Of a stretch of 64,000 nucleotides of DNA, positions 7,771 to 15,891 are shown piece after piece. The notes under the pieces were generated by a model. The model did no database searches. It worked only from the letters and a program-made list of their open reading frames with translations, and was not told where the DNA came from. The position numbers and the translations under genes are program-made. The stretch is from Ignavibacteria bacterium UBA7675 (GTDB lineage Bacteria; Bacteroidota; Ignavibacteria; Kapaibacteriales; UB7675): positions 110,823 to 174,822 of the forward strand of contig DLHF01000062.1 of assembly GCA_002483085.1 (NCBI GenBank). The letters run 5' to 3'. Every line of letters begins with the position of its first letter. Positions within the stretch are counted from its first letter, which is position 1.

Positions 7771-9513
7771 ATGCTTGTCAACATCAAATTACTCACACTC
7801 TGTACACTGGTGCTGATGACAGCCGTAGGGTGTTACCCGGCCACTGCGCTGGCAGCCGACCCAGCACCGGAGAGCGGGGGTATGATATTTCTCCATGAGC
7901 TCTCCGATCCAGAGGGACTAAATCCATTTATTACAAATGATGCGTCCAGCACAAAAATTGACAAGCTCATCTTTGAGTCGATGCTGGAACTCAACTACAA
8001 GACCGCTGAACTCTATCCGGTCATCGCCGAAAGCAGGCCGACACTCTCCAGCGATTATCTTACCTACACCTTCAAGCTCCGCCATAATGTAACGTTCAGC
8101 GATGGCATGCCGCTTACGGCGAAAGATGTAATCTTCAGCCTGAAGGTTGTCAAGAATCCGCTCATCGTCAATGCCACCGCCATGCGCAACTACTTCCTCG
8201 ATGTAAAAAATGTTGAGGCTACCAACGATTACACCATAGCTGTGACGATGGCCAAGCCCTACTTTCTGGCTGAATACTTCATCGGTAGTCTGCAAATCCT
8301 GCCCAAACACGTGCTCGACCCGCAGAACCTGACCGACCAGTACAGCTTTGCCCAAACTAACGACGTTGCAACAGCAGCCAAAAACAAGGCGATGAACAAT
8401 TTTGCAACGTGGTTCGACACGCCAGAGCGCAACAGACAAAAAGAGTTCATCGTTGGAACCGGGCCGTATGTGTTTGAAGAGTGGCGCACCAACGAACGCC
8501 TTACGCTCAGGCGCTCGGCCAGCTACTGGAATGCAGGCAACGACGCATACAAAACCAGCTATCCCGACCGCATTTCTTTTATAGTAACCAACGATCGCTC
8601 TACAGCCATAAAAGAACTGCAAATGGAGTACATAGACTTTATCGAATACATCCCTCCTGCGATTTTTGCCGACATAGACACAGCGGCATTTCCGCATATT
8701 GCCACCACCAGCTACATTGTCCCGACCTACATGTACATCGGCTGGAACCAGCGCCGCTCCGTCTTTGCCAATAAAAAAACACGGCAAGCACTTTCTTATC
8801 TCGTCGATAAAAACACGCTTATCAGCACAGTAATGCACGGCTTTGCCATACCCACCAATAGCCCGATCTACTTTGGTCGACCGGAATACGACTCCACGCT
8901 GAATACATACGAGTACAATACAGCAAAAGCAAAACAACTTCTGGCCGAAGCCGGTTGGACTGATTCTAATGGCGATAGCATTCTCGACCGCACGGTAAAC
9001 GGACAGCGCACCGATTTTACATTTACATTTTTGCTCAATGCAGGCAATGAACAGCGCGAGAGCATTGCGCTCTTTATAATTGAAGAACTGAAAAAAGTTG
9101 GTATCAAAGCCGATATTCAGAAAGTCGATTGGTCGGTGTTTCTGGAAAACCTAAAGACCCACGATTTTGATGCCATGATTGGCGCATGGATAACTGACCC
9201 CACACCAAACGATCCGCGCCAGATATGGCATTCCTCACAGAGCAGCAACGGTTCCAACTATGTGAGCTTCGCCGTACCTCGTGCCGACCAGCTTATCGAC
9301 ATGATCCGCACAGAATTCGACGAAGCAAAACGCATGCAGTACTACCGTGAGTTCCAGCAAATTATCAGCGATGAACAGCCGTACACATTTCTATGGGTGC
9401 TGAAGTACCCTACAGCCTACAACAAGCGCCTCCACAATGTAAAATTTTATTCGGTGCGCCCCGGCTATGTGCCCAACACATGGTGGACGCCCAAAGCTCT
9501 GCAACAGAACTAA
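7771..9513 (+). CDS. ABC-type peptide/oligopeptide substrate-binding lipoprotein (SBP family 5), copy 2
   Basis: 580 residues, very similar along its whole length to the 5526 gene: shared LSDPEGLNP, KPYFLAE, GTGPYVFEEWR, RQALSYLVDKNTLI, GFAIPTNSPIYFGRPEYDS and EQPYTFLWVLKYPTAY. The start at 7771 is set by the signal peptide (MLVNIKLLTLCTLVLMTAVGC, lipobox AVGC) and an AGGA box. It is a tandem duplicate with a different leader; differences cluster in the mid-region (residues about 240-300), which could change ligand. The stop is 26 bases from fcl, so it may be co-transcribed with it. Confidence 0.88.
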   Translation: MLVNIKLLTLCTLVLMTAVGCYPATALAADPAPESGGMIFLHELSDPEGLNPFITNDASSTKIDKLIFESMLELNYKTAELYPVIAESRPTLSSDYLTYTFKLRHNVTFSDGMPLTAKDVIFSLKVVKNPLIVNATAMRNYFLDVKNVEATNDYTIAVTMAKPYFLAEYFIGSLQILPKHVLDPQNLTDQYSFAQTNDVATAAKNKAMNNFATWFDTPERNRQKEFIVGTGPYVFEEWRTNERLTLRRSASYWNAGNDAYKTSYPDRISFIVTNDRSTAIKELQMEYIDFIEYIPPAIFADIDTAAFPHIATTSYIVPTYMYIGWNQRRSVFANKKTRQALSYLVDKNTLISTVMHGFAIPTNSPIYFGRPEYDSTLNTYEYNTAKAKQLLAEAGWTDSNGDSILDRTVNGQRTDFTFTFLLNAGNEQRESIALFIIEELKKVGIKADIQKVDWSVFLENLKTHDFDAMIGAWITDPTPNDPRQIWHSSQSSNGSNYVSFAVPRADQLIDMIRTEFDEAKRMQYYREFQQIISDEQPYTFLWVLKYPTAYNKRLHNVKFYSVRPGYVPNTWWTPKALQQN

Positions 9514-9539
9514 CCTTGCAAACAGAACTCAGGACAACT

Positions 9540-10487
9540 ATGAACACATTGGATAAGATATATATAGCTGGCCATCGCGGTCTTGTGGGGTCGGCAATCA
9601 TGCGGCGATTGCAGCAGGATGGCTACTCTAACATCATTGCTCGCACATCCGCAGAACTCGACCTGCGACGGCAAGCAGATGTAGAAGCATTTTTTGCACA
9701 AGAGCAGCCTGAGTATGTCTTCCTTGCAGCAGCAAAAGTGGGCGGTATTCACGCCAATAACACATACCGTGCAGACTTTTTATTAGACAATCTCCAGATA
9801 CAGAACAACATCATCCAGTCGGCATTCCGCACTGGCATAAAGAAGCTGCTCTTTCTCGGAAGCTCGTGCATTTACCCAAAATTCGCACCGCAGCCAATGA
9901 CTGAAGACGCGTTATTAACAGGTGTATTAGAGCCTACAAACGAGCCATACGCTATTGCAAAGATAGCGGGAATAAAGCTGTGCGAAGCCATGCGCGACCA
10001 ATACGGATTCAACGCCGTTTCGTGCATGCCTACCAATTTGTACGGCCCGCACGACAACTTCGATTTAGAGAACTCACATGTGCTGCCAGCGCTCATCCGC
10101 AAATTCCACGAAGCAAAAGTATCGGGTAGCCCAACGGTAATGCTGTGGGGTACAGGCTCGGCCCGGCGCGAATTTCTGCACGCCGACGACGCTGCTGGCG
10201 CAATGGTATTTCTTATGAACAACTACGACGAACGACAATTCGTGAACATCGGCACCGGATGCGATATTTCTATCCGCGAACTGGCCGAGCTGATGAAAGA
10301 AATCGTGGGCTTCGAGGGCGAACTCGTGTGGGATAGTACAAAGCCCGATGGCACTCCGCGCAAGCTGCTTGATGTGTCGCGCCTGCACAATCTCGGCTGG
10401 CAGCACTCTATCGACCTGCGCAGCGGCATACAACACGCCTATGAGTGGTTTGTACAGCACGAAGCATCCGCAACAACATCGGCGTAG
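9540..10487 (+). CDS. fcl: GDP-L-fucose synthase
   Basis: 315 residues. Converts GDP-4-keto-6-deoxy-D-mannose to GDP-L-fucose (epimerase/NADPH reductase), supplying fucose for surface glycans. Extended-SDR features: Rossmann GHRGLVGSA at 11-19, FLAAAKVGGI, GSSCIYPK (S108/S109) and the catalytic pair Y137/K141 in EPYAIAK, then PTNLYGPHDNFD and REFLHADD. The ATG at 9540 gives the family N-terminus; the open frame further upstream overlaps the SBP gene and is discarded. No GDP-mannose dehydratase (gmd) gene is in the window. Confidence 0.95.
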   Translation: MNTLDKIYIAGHRGLVGSAIMRRLQQDGYSNIIARTSAELDLRRQADVEAFFAQEQPEYVFLAAAKVGGIHANNTYRADFLLDNLQIQNNIIQSAFRTGIKKLLFLGSSCIYPKFAPQPMTEDALLTGVLEPTNEPYAIAKIAGIKLCEAMRDQYGFNAVSCMPTNLYGPHDNFDLENSHVLPALIRKFHEAKVSGSPTVMLWGTGSARREFLHADDAAGAMVFLMNNYDERQFVNIGTGCDISIRELAELMKEIVGFEGELVWDSTKPDGTPRKLLDVSRLHNLGWQHSIDLRSGIQHAYEWFVQHEASATTSA

Positions 10488-10555
10488 GAATATCTGGTTG
10501 CTGTACATATCCGTGCTTAACTAACAATTTTCTACTTCCCGCTTTATGCAATCAC

Positions 10556-11830
10556 GTGGACACAACAACAAGCGCTCTCCCGGCTTCGCAAAAAGCGACA
10601 AAAGGCCAGATATTTTCCTGGACATTGTTCGACTTTGCCAACACCGGCTTCTCGGTGATGATGGTGACATTTGCCTTTCCGCTGTATTTCCAATCGATCA
10701 TAGCAGGTGGCAACGACTTTTACTGGGGGCTTGCCGTTAGCCTCTCGATGCTTATTTGCGCGCTTGTTGCCCCACCGCTCGGGGCTGCAGCCGACTCCAC
10801 TGATGGCAAAAAACAATTCCTTCTCGCTTTTACTGGCCTTTCTATTCTGGCTACAGTAGGATTGTACTTTTTTGCAGGGCCGGGCATGCTTCTGCCTGCA
10901 ATGGGGCTGTTCATCCTCGCCAACGTTGGCTTTGAAAGCGGTATCGTGTTTTACGACGCCCTCTTGCCATCGCTTACCTCCGAGCGCAGCACAGGACGCC
11001 TTTCGGGCTATGGCTTTGCAATGGGATACTTCGGCTCGCTCGCTATTCTCGGCTTGTGCCTGCCGCTTATCGAAAACGGTTTTGAAGGCGCCAATGAATT
11101 TCCCTTCCGGCTTTCGTTCCTCGTTACAGCGGGATTTTTCCTTCTGTTCTCCATTCCTCTGTTCCTATTTGTCCCCGAAAGAAAACGTCCGAACCGCGAG
11201 CGCAATCACTATATTCGCCAGGGATTCCTGCGCTCGTGGAGCACGCTTGCACACATACGCGAATACCCGAACGTCGCGCGTTTTCTGCTCGCGTTTTTCA
11301 TCTACAACGACGCCATTCTTACAGTGATTTCCTTTGCATCTATTTATGCCAAAGACACGCTAAAGTTCAGTATAGCTGAGCTTCTTCAGTTCTTTATTAT
11401 CGTGCAGGTGACAGCGATTATAGGCTCGCTGGTCTTTGGCTTTATCGCCGACAGAATCGGCGCGCGCAAGACGATTATCATTACACTGTGCATGTGGATA
11501 GGCGTGGTTGTGCTGGCGTACTTCGCTGTTACAAAATCAGTATTCTACGGCGTGGGATTATTCGCAGGATTAGCTATTGGTTCGTCGCAATCCTCCAGCC
11601 GTAGCCTGATGACAAAACTCACACCCAAGGAGCGCACTGGAGAATTTTTCGGCTTTTATGATGGCTTTTTTGGCAAGGCTTCGGCCATTATCGGACCGAT
11701 TACTTTTGGCTGGATGTCCACTGCATTTGGGCAGCGCCCTGCGATTGTATTTCTCTCGGTGTTTTTTGTAGCGGGCCTCATCCTGCTCACGCGCGTAAAG
11801 GAAGTGCCTGCGGAAACAGCAGAAGTATAG
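10556..11830 (+). CDS. MFS transporter, Atg22/UMF1-like family
   Basis: About 424 residues with some 11-12 hydrophobic segments. The N-terminal block IFSWTLFDFANTGFSVMMVTFAFP, and later GYGFAMGYFGS, IADRIGARKTI and RSLMTKLTPKERTGEFFGFYDGFFGKASAIIGP, are typical of the 'vacuole effluxer Atg22-like' MFS group, in which the yeast protein exports amino acids from the vacuole. Bacterial substrates are unknown. I place the start at GTG 10556; upstream ATGs overlap fcl, and the next in-frame ATG falls inside the first helix. Likely follows fcl in one transcript. Confidence 0.85.
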   Translation: MDTTTSALPASQKATKGQIFSWTLFDFANTGFSVMMVTFAFPLYFQSIIAGGNDFYWGLAVSLSMLICALVAPPLGAAADSTDGKKQFLLAFTGLSILATVGLYFFAGPGMLLPAMGLFILANVGFESGIVFYDALLPSLTSERSTGRLSGYGFAMGYFGSLAILGLCLPLIENGFEGANEFPFRLSFLVTAGFFLLFSIPLFLFVPERKRPNRERNHYIRQGFLRSWSTLAHIREYPNVARFLLAFFIYNDAILTVISFASIYAKDTLKFSIAELLQFFIIVQVTAIIGSLVFGFIADRIGARKTIIITLCMWIGVVVLAYFAVTKSVFYGVGLFAGLAIGSSQSSSRSLMTKLTPKERTGEFFGFYDGFFGKASAIIGPITFGWMSTAFGQRPAIVFLSVFFVAGLILLTRVKEVPAETAEV

Positions 11831-11870
11831 AAGCCGAGCGCGAACTTTAGAAAAACTCATAGAAGGTAAT

Positions 11871-12045
11871 TGTGGCACGGGCGTCGCTGCGGCGCCCGTG
11901 TAGTCGCTGTCACCGGTCGCAGAATCCGCCTTTCGGTTGCCCGACTGCCAGTCGCTGGAATGGACAAGCGGAAAGCTGCCGAAAAGCTACAAAGCGGAGA
12001 TGCTGCGCGGTGCGGAGACGGAGCACACGAACGGAGACAGAAGCG
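11871..12045 (+). repeat. Dispersed intergenic repeat, copy 2 (forward)
   Basis: TGTGGCACGGGCGTC at 11871, with CACGGGCG/CGCCCGTG forming a perfect 8-bp hairpin (11876-11900), then GTCGCTGTCACCGGTCGCA and, at the 3' side, GAGACAGAAGCG (12034-12045). It fills most of the 378-base gap between the MFS gene and the AAA ATPase gene and has the direction of both. Confidence 0.8.
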
Positions 12046-12208
12046 AAAAGAGTTCGCGGGTATCTTCTATCGCGGAGATTAAGATATTACCGCTTTTGCT
12101 TCGGCTCTCTCACTTCAGGAAAAGATGACGAGGCAAGTTCTGATAATTCCGCTATTTTAGTTCCTGGTAAAGCTGTTGCAGGTTTACGACATTTTCGGGG
12201 TATTTTCA

Positions 12209-13591
12209 ATGGCCATACACTTAAGCAATTTTCGCATTCAGGGTCTTCATAGCCGCCGCACTGTTGAGCTTGTCATCGGCGATAACAAGTTAGTCCTTGT
12301 GGGCGACAACGGCTCCGGAAAAACAACCATTATCAATATTCTGTACTACTTTTTATCCCGCCAGTGGCATAGGCTGGCCATGTATAATTTTGACATCATC
12401 AGCGCAACAATAGATCAAGAAGAGCTCACTCTGCATAAAGATGAGCTGCGATCAGCAGCAGCAGTCTATAAAGGGTCTGCAAAACTCGGACACGACTCTT
12501 TCTATGTCACGCGAAGAGTTAAAGATTTCCTTGCCCATACCGATCTCCAAGAGCTATTAGAAAACCCCGGCAAGCTTGTGTATGTGAGTGAGGAATTAGA
12601 CATTCCTTATCCGGTTTTACTAGAACTGCTTTCTCACAACGCCTCGACCTTTACGGATAACGGCCTACACGAGATGAATAAAAAGCTGGAAGATTTTATT
12701 ACTGGACAGATTTTATACTTACCAACCTATCGCCGCATTGAGCAGGATCTTAAAAGTATTTTTCCCGGGATTGATAAGAGAGAGCTATTGCGACGCGATA
12801 GATACAGCAGAAAACACCCGGAACAATATATTGAACTTGTCGAATTCGGTATGGAAGATGTTGAGAGAAGAATCTCTGATAAAATGAATGCTCTAAAAGA
12901 TGATGTGCGCAGCAAACTTAGCACGCTGACCGGCTCGTATCTTCGGGATATTATCGGTGGAAAGTATAAATCTGTTGACGTACAGAGTATCGCCGAACTG
13001 CCGACAAATGCAGTTGAATCAATTCTTGCTCGTATCGACGGCGATATATTGCCTGAACAGGAAAAAGCAGATTTACGAAAAATTCTTGCAGAGATACAAC
13101 AGAATGGTGTTATCAAGGATGATCAAAAAGTAGTCGCCCATTTTTTGATACGATTAGTAGAACTATTTAATGCACAGCAAAAGGCAGAGACTGATGTTCA
13201 CAGGTTTATTGAAGTATGCAATAACTACCTGAACGGCAAACAGCTTGTCTTTGACAATAATGAGTTCAAAGTATTCATCGAACTTCATTCAAAGGACCCC
13301 AGAGCAGACAATAATCTGTCTGCCATTCAGATGCAACAACTTTCCTCTGGCGAAAAGCAAATCGTATCGCTCTTCAGCCATTTATTTTTATCAGATGTCA
13401 AAGAATTTTTTGTTCTAATAGACGAACCCGAATTATCTTTGTCGGTGCCGTGGCAACAAAGGTTTATTCCGGATATCATCAACACAAGTTATTGCAGTGG
13501 TTTGATTGCGGCTACGCATTCACCGTTTATTTTCGACAATGAACTTGACCCTTACACTCACTCTATCAGTGAGTTCTGGAGAGAACTATGA
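12209..13591 (+). CDS. OLD/RecF-type AAA ATPase, candidate defence ATPase (AriA-like?)
   Basis: 460 residues with an ABC/SMC-type ATPase fold: Walker A GDNGSGKT at 32-39, a long helical insert (about 120-340), ABC signature LSSGEKQ, Walker B FFVLIDEPELSLS and a switch His in ATHSPFIFDN. This is the AAA_15/AAA_21 (OLD-like) layout used in defence ATPases such as PARIS AriA, Gabija and Septu, normally paired with a nuclease gene. The next gene starts with an ATGA overlap, as such pairs do, but it is only a short chimeric frame (see 13588). The gene is visibly richer in A+T than its flanks (the line starting at 13381 has 15 G/C in 60), which suggests transfer. The defence role is inference; the ATPase call is firm. 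Confidence 0.8.
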   Translation: MAIHLSNFRIQGLHSRRTVELVIGDNKLVLVGDNGSGKTTIINILYYFLSRQWHRLAMYNFDIISATIDQEELTLHKDELRSAAAVYKGSAKLGHDSFYVTRRVKDFLAHTDLQELLENPGKLVYVSEELDIPYPVLLELLSHNASTFTDNGLHEMNKKLEDFITGQILYLPTYRRIEQDLKSIFPGIDKRELLRRDRYSRKHPEQYIELVEFGMEDVERRISDKMNALKDDVRSKLSTLTGSYLRDIIGGKYKSVDVQSIAELPTNAVESILARIDGDILPEQEKADLRKILAEIQQNGVIKDDQKVVAHFLIRLVELFNAQQKAETDVHRFIEVCNNYLNGKQLVFDNNEFKVFIELHSKDPRADNNLSAIQMQQLSSGEKQIVSLFSHLFLSDVKEFFVLIDEPELSLSVPWQQRFIPDIINTSYCSGLIAATHSPFIFDNELDPYTHSISEFWREL

Positions 13592-13821
13592 GTCCTGTTA
13601 ATGTCCACATATTACGTGATTATCGCAATGGAACAACGGTGAAACGCCTGTTCCTGCTCTTGGGCATTGCTGTACTGAACTCAGGCCATACAGATAACAC
13701 CGGGAATTCAGTACATCAGGATCATCCTGTTCACCGCCCACAATTTGGAAGCGCCAAAGGGTTAATTACCATGTCTGATAATTTTGATGAGCCATTAGAA
13801 GATTTTAATGAATATATGTGA
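13588..13821 (+). CDS. Chimeric small ORF: unrecognised N-terminus joined to an antitoxin C-terminal tail
   Basis: 77 residues. The last 26 (FGSAKGLITMSDNFDEPLED, then FNEYM) match the C-terminal toxin-binding tail of DUF2281/VapB-type antitoxins. The first about 30 residues (MSPVNVHILRDYRNG, then TTVKRLFLLLG) look like the start of a different protein: they overlap the ATPase stop by ATGA, as the nuclease partner of such an ATPase would. The usual antitoxin N-terminus (LLEKI..LP...QEVLDFIEFL) is absent. Two palindromes lie at the joint: TGTACTGAA/TTCAGTACA (13671-13715) and CAGGATCATCCTG (13717-13729). I read this as a deletion junction. Whether the product still neutralises the PIN toxin is unknown. 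Confidence 0.6.
   Translation: MSPVNVHILRDYRNGTTVKRLFLLLGIAVLNSGHTDNTGNSVHQDHPVHRPQFGSAKGLITMSDNFDEPLEDFNEYM
13671..13729. repeat. Two adjacent palindromes at the chimeric ORF junction
   Basis: A 9-bp perfect inverted repeat (arms 13671-13679 and 13707-13715, loop 27 bases), followed one base later by the 13-base palindrome CAGGATCATCCTG. They sit exactly between the unrelated N- and C-terminal parts of the 13588 frame, so they may mark the recombination or excision scar. Confidence 0.65.
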
Positions 13822-14216
13822 TGAAAGTTCTGCTGGATACTCATACGTTTCTATGGTTTATCATGGGCAACTCAAAACTGAGTGAGCAGGCTCGCTCTAT
13901 TATTGAGGATTTGAACAATCAGAGGCTCATTAGTATTGCTAGCCTCTGGGAGATGGCGATTAAAATTAGCAGCGGAAAACTCACCATACCTTCCCAGCCC
14001 TTTGAGGCTTTTATGAGGCATCAGCTTGAAATCAATTGCATTGAAATTTTGAGTATGCAACTGGCTCATACTGCATTAGTATCTACCCTGCCTTTTCCGA
14101 ATAAACACAGAGATCCATTCGATCGAATGATTATTGCACAGTCGATAGTTAATCATATACCAATCATCGGACGGGATTCAGATTTCGACGACTATCTTGT
14201 CGAGCGCATTTGGTAG
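13821..14216 (+). CDS. VapC-like PIN-domain toxin (type II toxin-antitoxin)
   Basis: 131 residues, PIN-domain ribonuclease of the 'LLDTHTFLW' subgroup. Acidic metal ligands are visible at D6, E44 (SLWEMAIK), D98/D101 (RDPFDRMIIAQ) and D119. Toxins of this group cleave RNA and are paired with a small upstream antitoxin carrying the tail seen in the 13588 frame. Start: ATG 13821, overlapping the antitoxin stop (TGATG); a GTG at 13818 is also in frame. All catalytic residues are intact, so it should be an active toxin if expressed. This matters because the antitoxin upstream looks rearranged. Confidence 0.88.
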   Translation: MKVLLDTHTFLWFIMGNSKLSEQARSIIEDLNNQRLISIASLWEMAIKISSGKLTIPSQPFEAFMRHQLEINCIEILSMQLAHTALVSTLPFPNKHRDPFDRMIIAQSIVNHIPIIGRDSDFDDYLVERIW

Positions 14217-14259
14217 CATACGAGCTAAAATATTCAACTGCTCCCAGAGCCCCTCGATG

Positions 14260-14895
14260 TTATCGCCCTCTCAGCGGCTTTATATACCCGTCGTGCATCA
14301 CGATGCGTTGAAGTTTTTCCTTTAGGCGCAGGTCGGGCAGGAGCTCTTCGAGAATAGTACGGATGATACCTAACCGATCATTTTCAGAGCGCGATTCGAG
14401 CAATTGTTGTTTTTTGAGAATATCTAATCCCGACTTTTGCGCCATGAAAAACGATATATTGCCTGGTGTGTCTTCATCGACAAGAAAATCGCTGTGCGAA
14501 TGTGGATAGACAAGGCGGACAGTTTCGTTGTACATGTCTACAACAGAGGTACGAAGGAGGGGATCGAGCTCTTCGTCGTTGTCGTCGAAAAAGTCGATAG
14601 CGCCTGTGTAGTATGGAGCATCGCCTTCGCGCAGCGTGCGGAGCATATAACGCCTGTGGCCCGTAACTGCAATATCCATACGACCATCGGGATATTGCCG
14701 AAAAACTTCGGTGACTTCTACAGTACAGCCGGTGGGATACAACTGTGCAGACTCCACGAGATTAATACCGAACAAAGCCTCGTCGTTGATCGCTTGCGTA
14801 ACAAGCTGTTTATAGCGCGGCTCAAAAATGTGCAGCGGTAGAGTCGCTTCGGGAAATATCACGATACCAAGCGGGAACAGCCCTATATTGTCCAC
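14260..14895 (-). CDS. LON substrate-binding (N-terminal) domain protein
   Basis: 211 residues made of the LON N-terminal substrate-binding domain only: LFPLGIVIFPEATLPLHIFEPRYKQL, then FGINLV, YPTGCTVEVTEV and DIAVTGHRRY. No AAA+ or protease domain follows, so it is not the Lon protease. Stand-alone proteins of this type are widespread; their function is not settled, though the cereblon-like fold points to peptide or ligand binding. It is the last gene downstream of sufT (80 bases) and ends convergently with vapC. Confidence 0.88.
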   Translation of the reverse strand: MDNIGLFPLGIVIFPEATLPLHIFEPRYKQLVTQAINDEALFGINLVESAQLYPTGCTVEVTEVFRQYPDGRMDIAVTGHRRYMLRTLREGDAPYYTGAIDFFDDNDEELDPLLRTSVVDMYNETVRLVYPHSHSDFLVDEDTPGNISFFMAQKSGLDILKKQQLLESRSENDRLGIIRTILEELLPDLRLKEKLQRIVMHDGYIKPLRGR

Positions 14896-14975
14896 AGCTT
14901 CCTCCTGTTCATTTGTTCAGGCATGCCGTGTCCGGCACTATACCGCAAAGCAATGTGCCATCGGCGGTGTTAGTA

Positions 14976-15392
14976 TTAGAGAAACCCGAGCTGAAACATA
15001 GCCGCTTCGGACATCATACTTTTGTCCCAAGGCGGCTCAAATGTCAGTTCTACTTTGGCCGAATTCACTTCGGGAATTGATGCTACTCGGCTTTCCACAG
15101 AGCCGGGAAGAGTCTCGGCAACGGGACAGGCAGGCGCGGTCAGTGTCATAGTAATAAGCACATTACGGTCGTCGTCGACCACAACGCTGTAGATCAATCC
15201 CAGTTCGTAAATATCGACAGGAATCTCGGGATCATAACAGCTTCGCAGCATGTCGATAACCTTTGCTTCGATATCGCTTGTACTAACAGGTGCCGTAGAC
15301 TGTTCCGCCTCCGGCGCCGTCCGTTCGTCGAGTTCAGTGTTATCACCCACAGGAATGCCTCCGATATGTGATAATGGAACCATGTGTTTCAT
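14976..15392 (-). CDS. sufT: SufT-like MIP18-family (DUF59) Fe-S assembly factor
   Basis: 138 residues. MIP18/DUF59 core: VIDMLRSCYDPEIPVDIYEL then GLIYSVVVDDD, MTLTAPACP (the conserved Cys) and KVELTFEPPWDKSMMSEAA. SufT proteins assist Fe-S cluster transfer or maturation; being last in the suf cluster fits. An N-terminal extension rich in E, T and A (about residues 10-45) precedes the domain. I place the start at 15392; a further in-frame ATG (15470) would overlap sufU by 41 bases and has no family support. Confidence 0.88.
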   Translation of the reverse strand: MKHMVPLSHIGGIPVGDNTELDERTAPEAEQSTAPVSTSDIEAKVIDMLRSCYDPEIPVDIYELGLIYSVVVDDDRNVLITMTLTAPACPVAETLPGSVESRVASIPEVNSAKVELTFEPPWDKSMMSEAAMFQLGFL

Positions 15393-15429
15393 TGCTATCC
15401 GTCCTGCAACAAAGCCTTTGGTAGTATTG

Positions 15430-15879
15430 TTATTCTGTAGAAATGATTTCGCCACTGCCTTCAATGGCATTTCTCATAGTATGCCAGCACAAGCTGGCGC
15501 ACTTCACGCGGGCGGGAAATTCGCGCACACCGGCAAAGACGGCCAATTTACCAAGTGATTCCATATCGACATCGTCATCTTCCTCTGTTACGAGATGGTG
15601 GAAGGTGTCGAAGGTCTGTTCAGCTTCCGCTACGGTTTTCCCTTTTAGCACCGAGGTCATAATCGACGCCGACGCTTTGGAAATAGCACAACCGCTGCCA
15701 GTAAATTTCACGTCTTCTATCACTCCGTCTTTTACGACAAGTGCTACATTTATCTGGTCGCCACACAGTGGATTAAACCCCTCGGCGCTGCACGTCGCGT
15801 CTTGTAGCTCGCCGTAGTTGCGCGGATTCCTGTTGTGGTCGAGAATAACCTGTTGGTATAATTCCTGCAATTCATTCAT
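15430..15879 (-). CDS. sufU: SufU-type zinc-dependent sulfur acceptor/scaffold
   Basis: 149 residues of the IscU/SufU family. SufU takes persulfide sulfur from SufS through a zinc site and hands it to SufBCD. Ligands matching the Bacillus protein are visible: C39 and D41 (NPLCGDQ), C64 (GSGCAISKAS) and C127 (VKCASLCW). It starts 12 bases after the sufS stop, giving the usual sufS-sufU pair, and is followed by sufT. Confidence 0.94.
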   Translation of the reverse strand: MNELQELYQQVILDHNRNPRNYGELQDATCSAEGFNPLCGDQINVALVVKDGVIEDVKFTGSGCAISKASASIMTSVLKGKTVAEAEQTFDTFHHLVTEEDDDVDMESLGKLAVFAGVREFPARVKCASLCWHTMRNAIEGSGEIISTE

Positions 15880-15891
15880 TTGTATTCCTCG

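Noticed and set aside
14260..14895. Lon protease
   Set aside because: Only the N-terminal substrate-binding domain is present; no AAA+ or Ser-Lys protease part follows.
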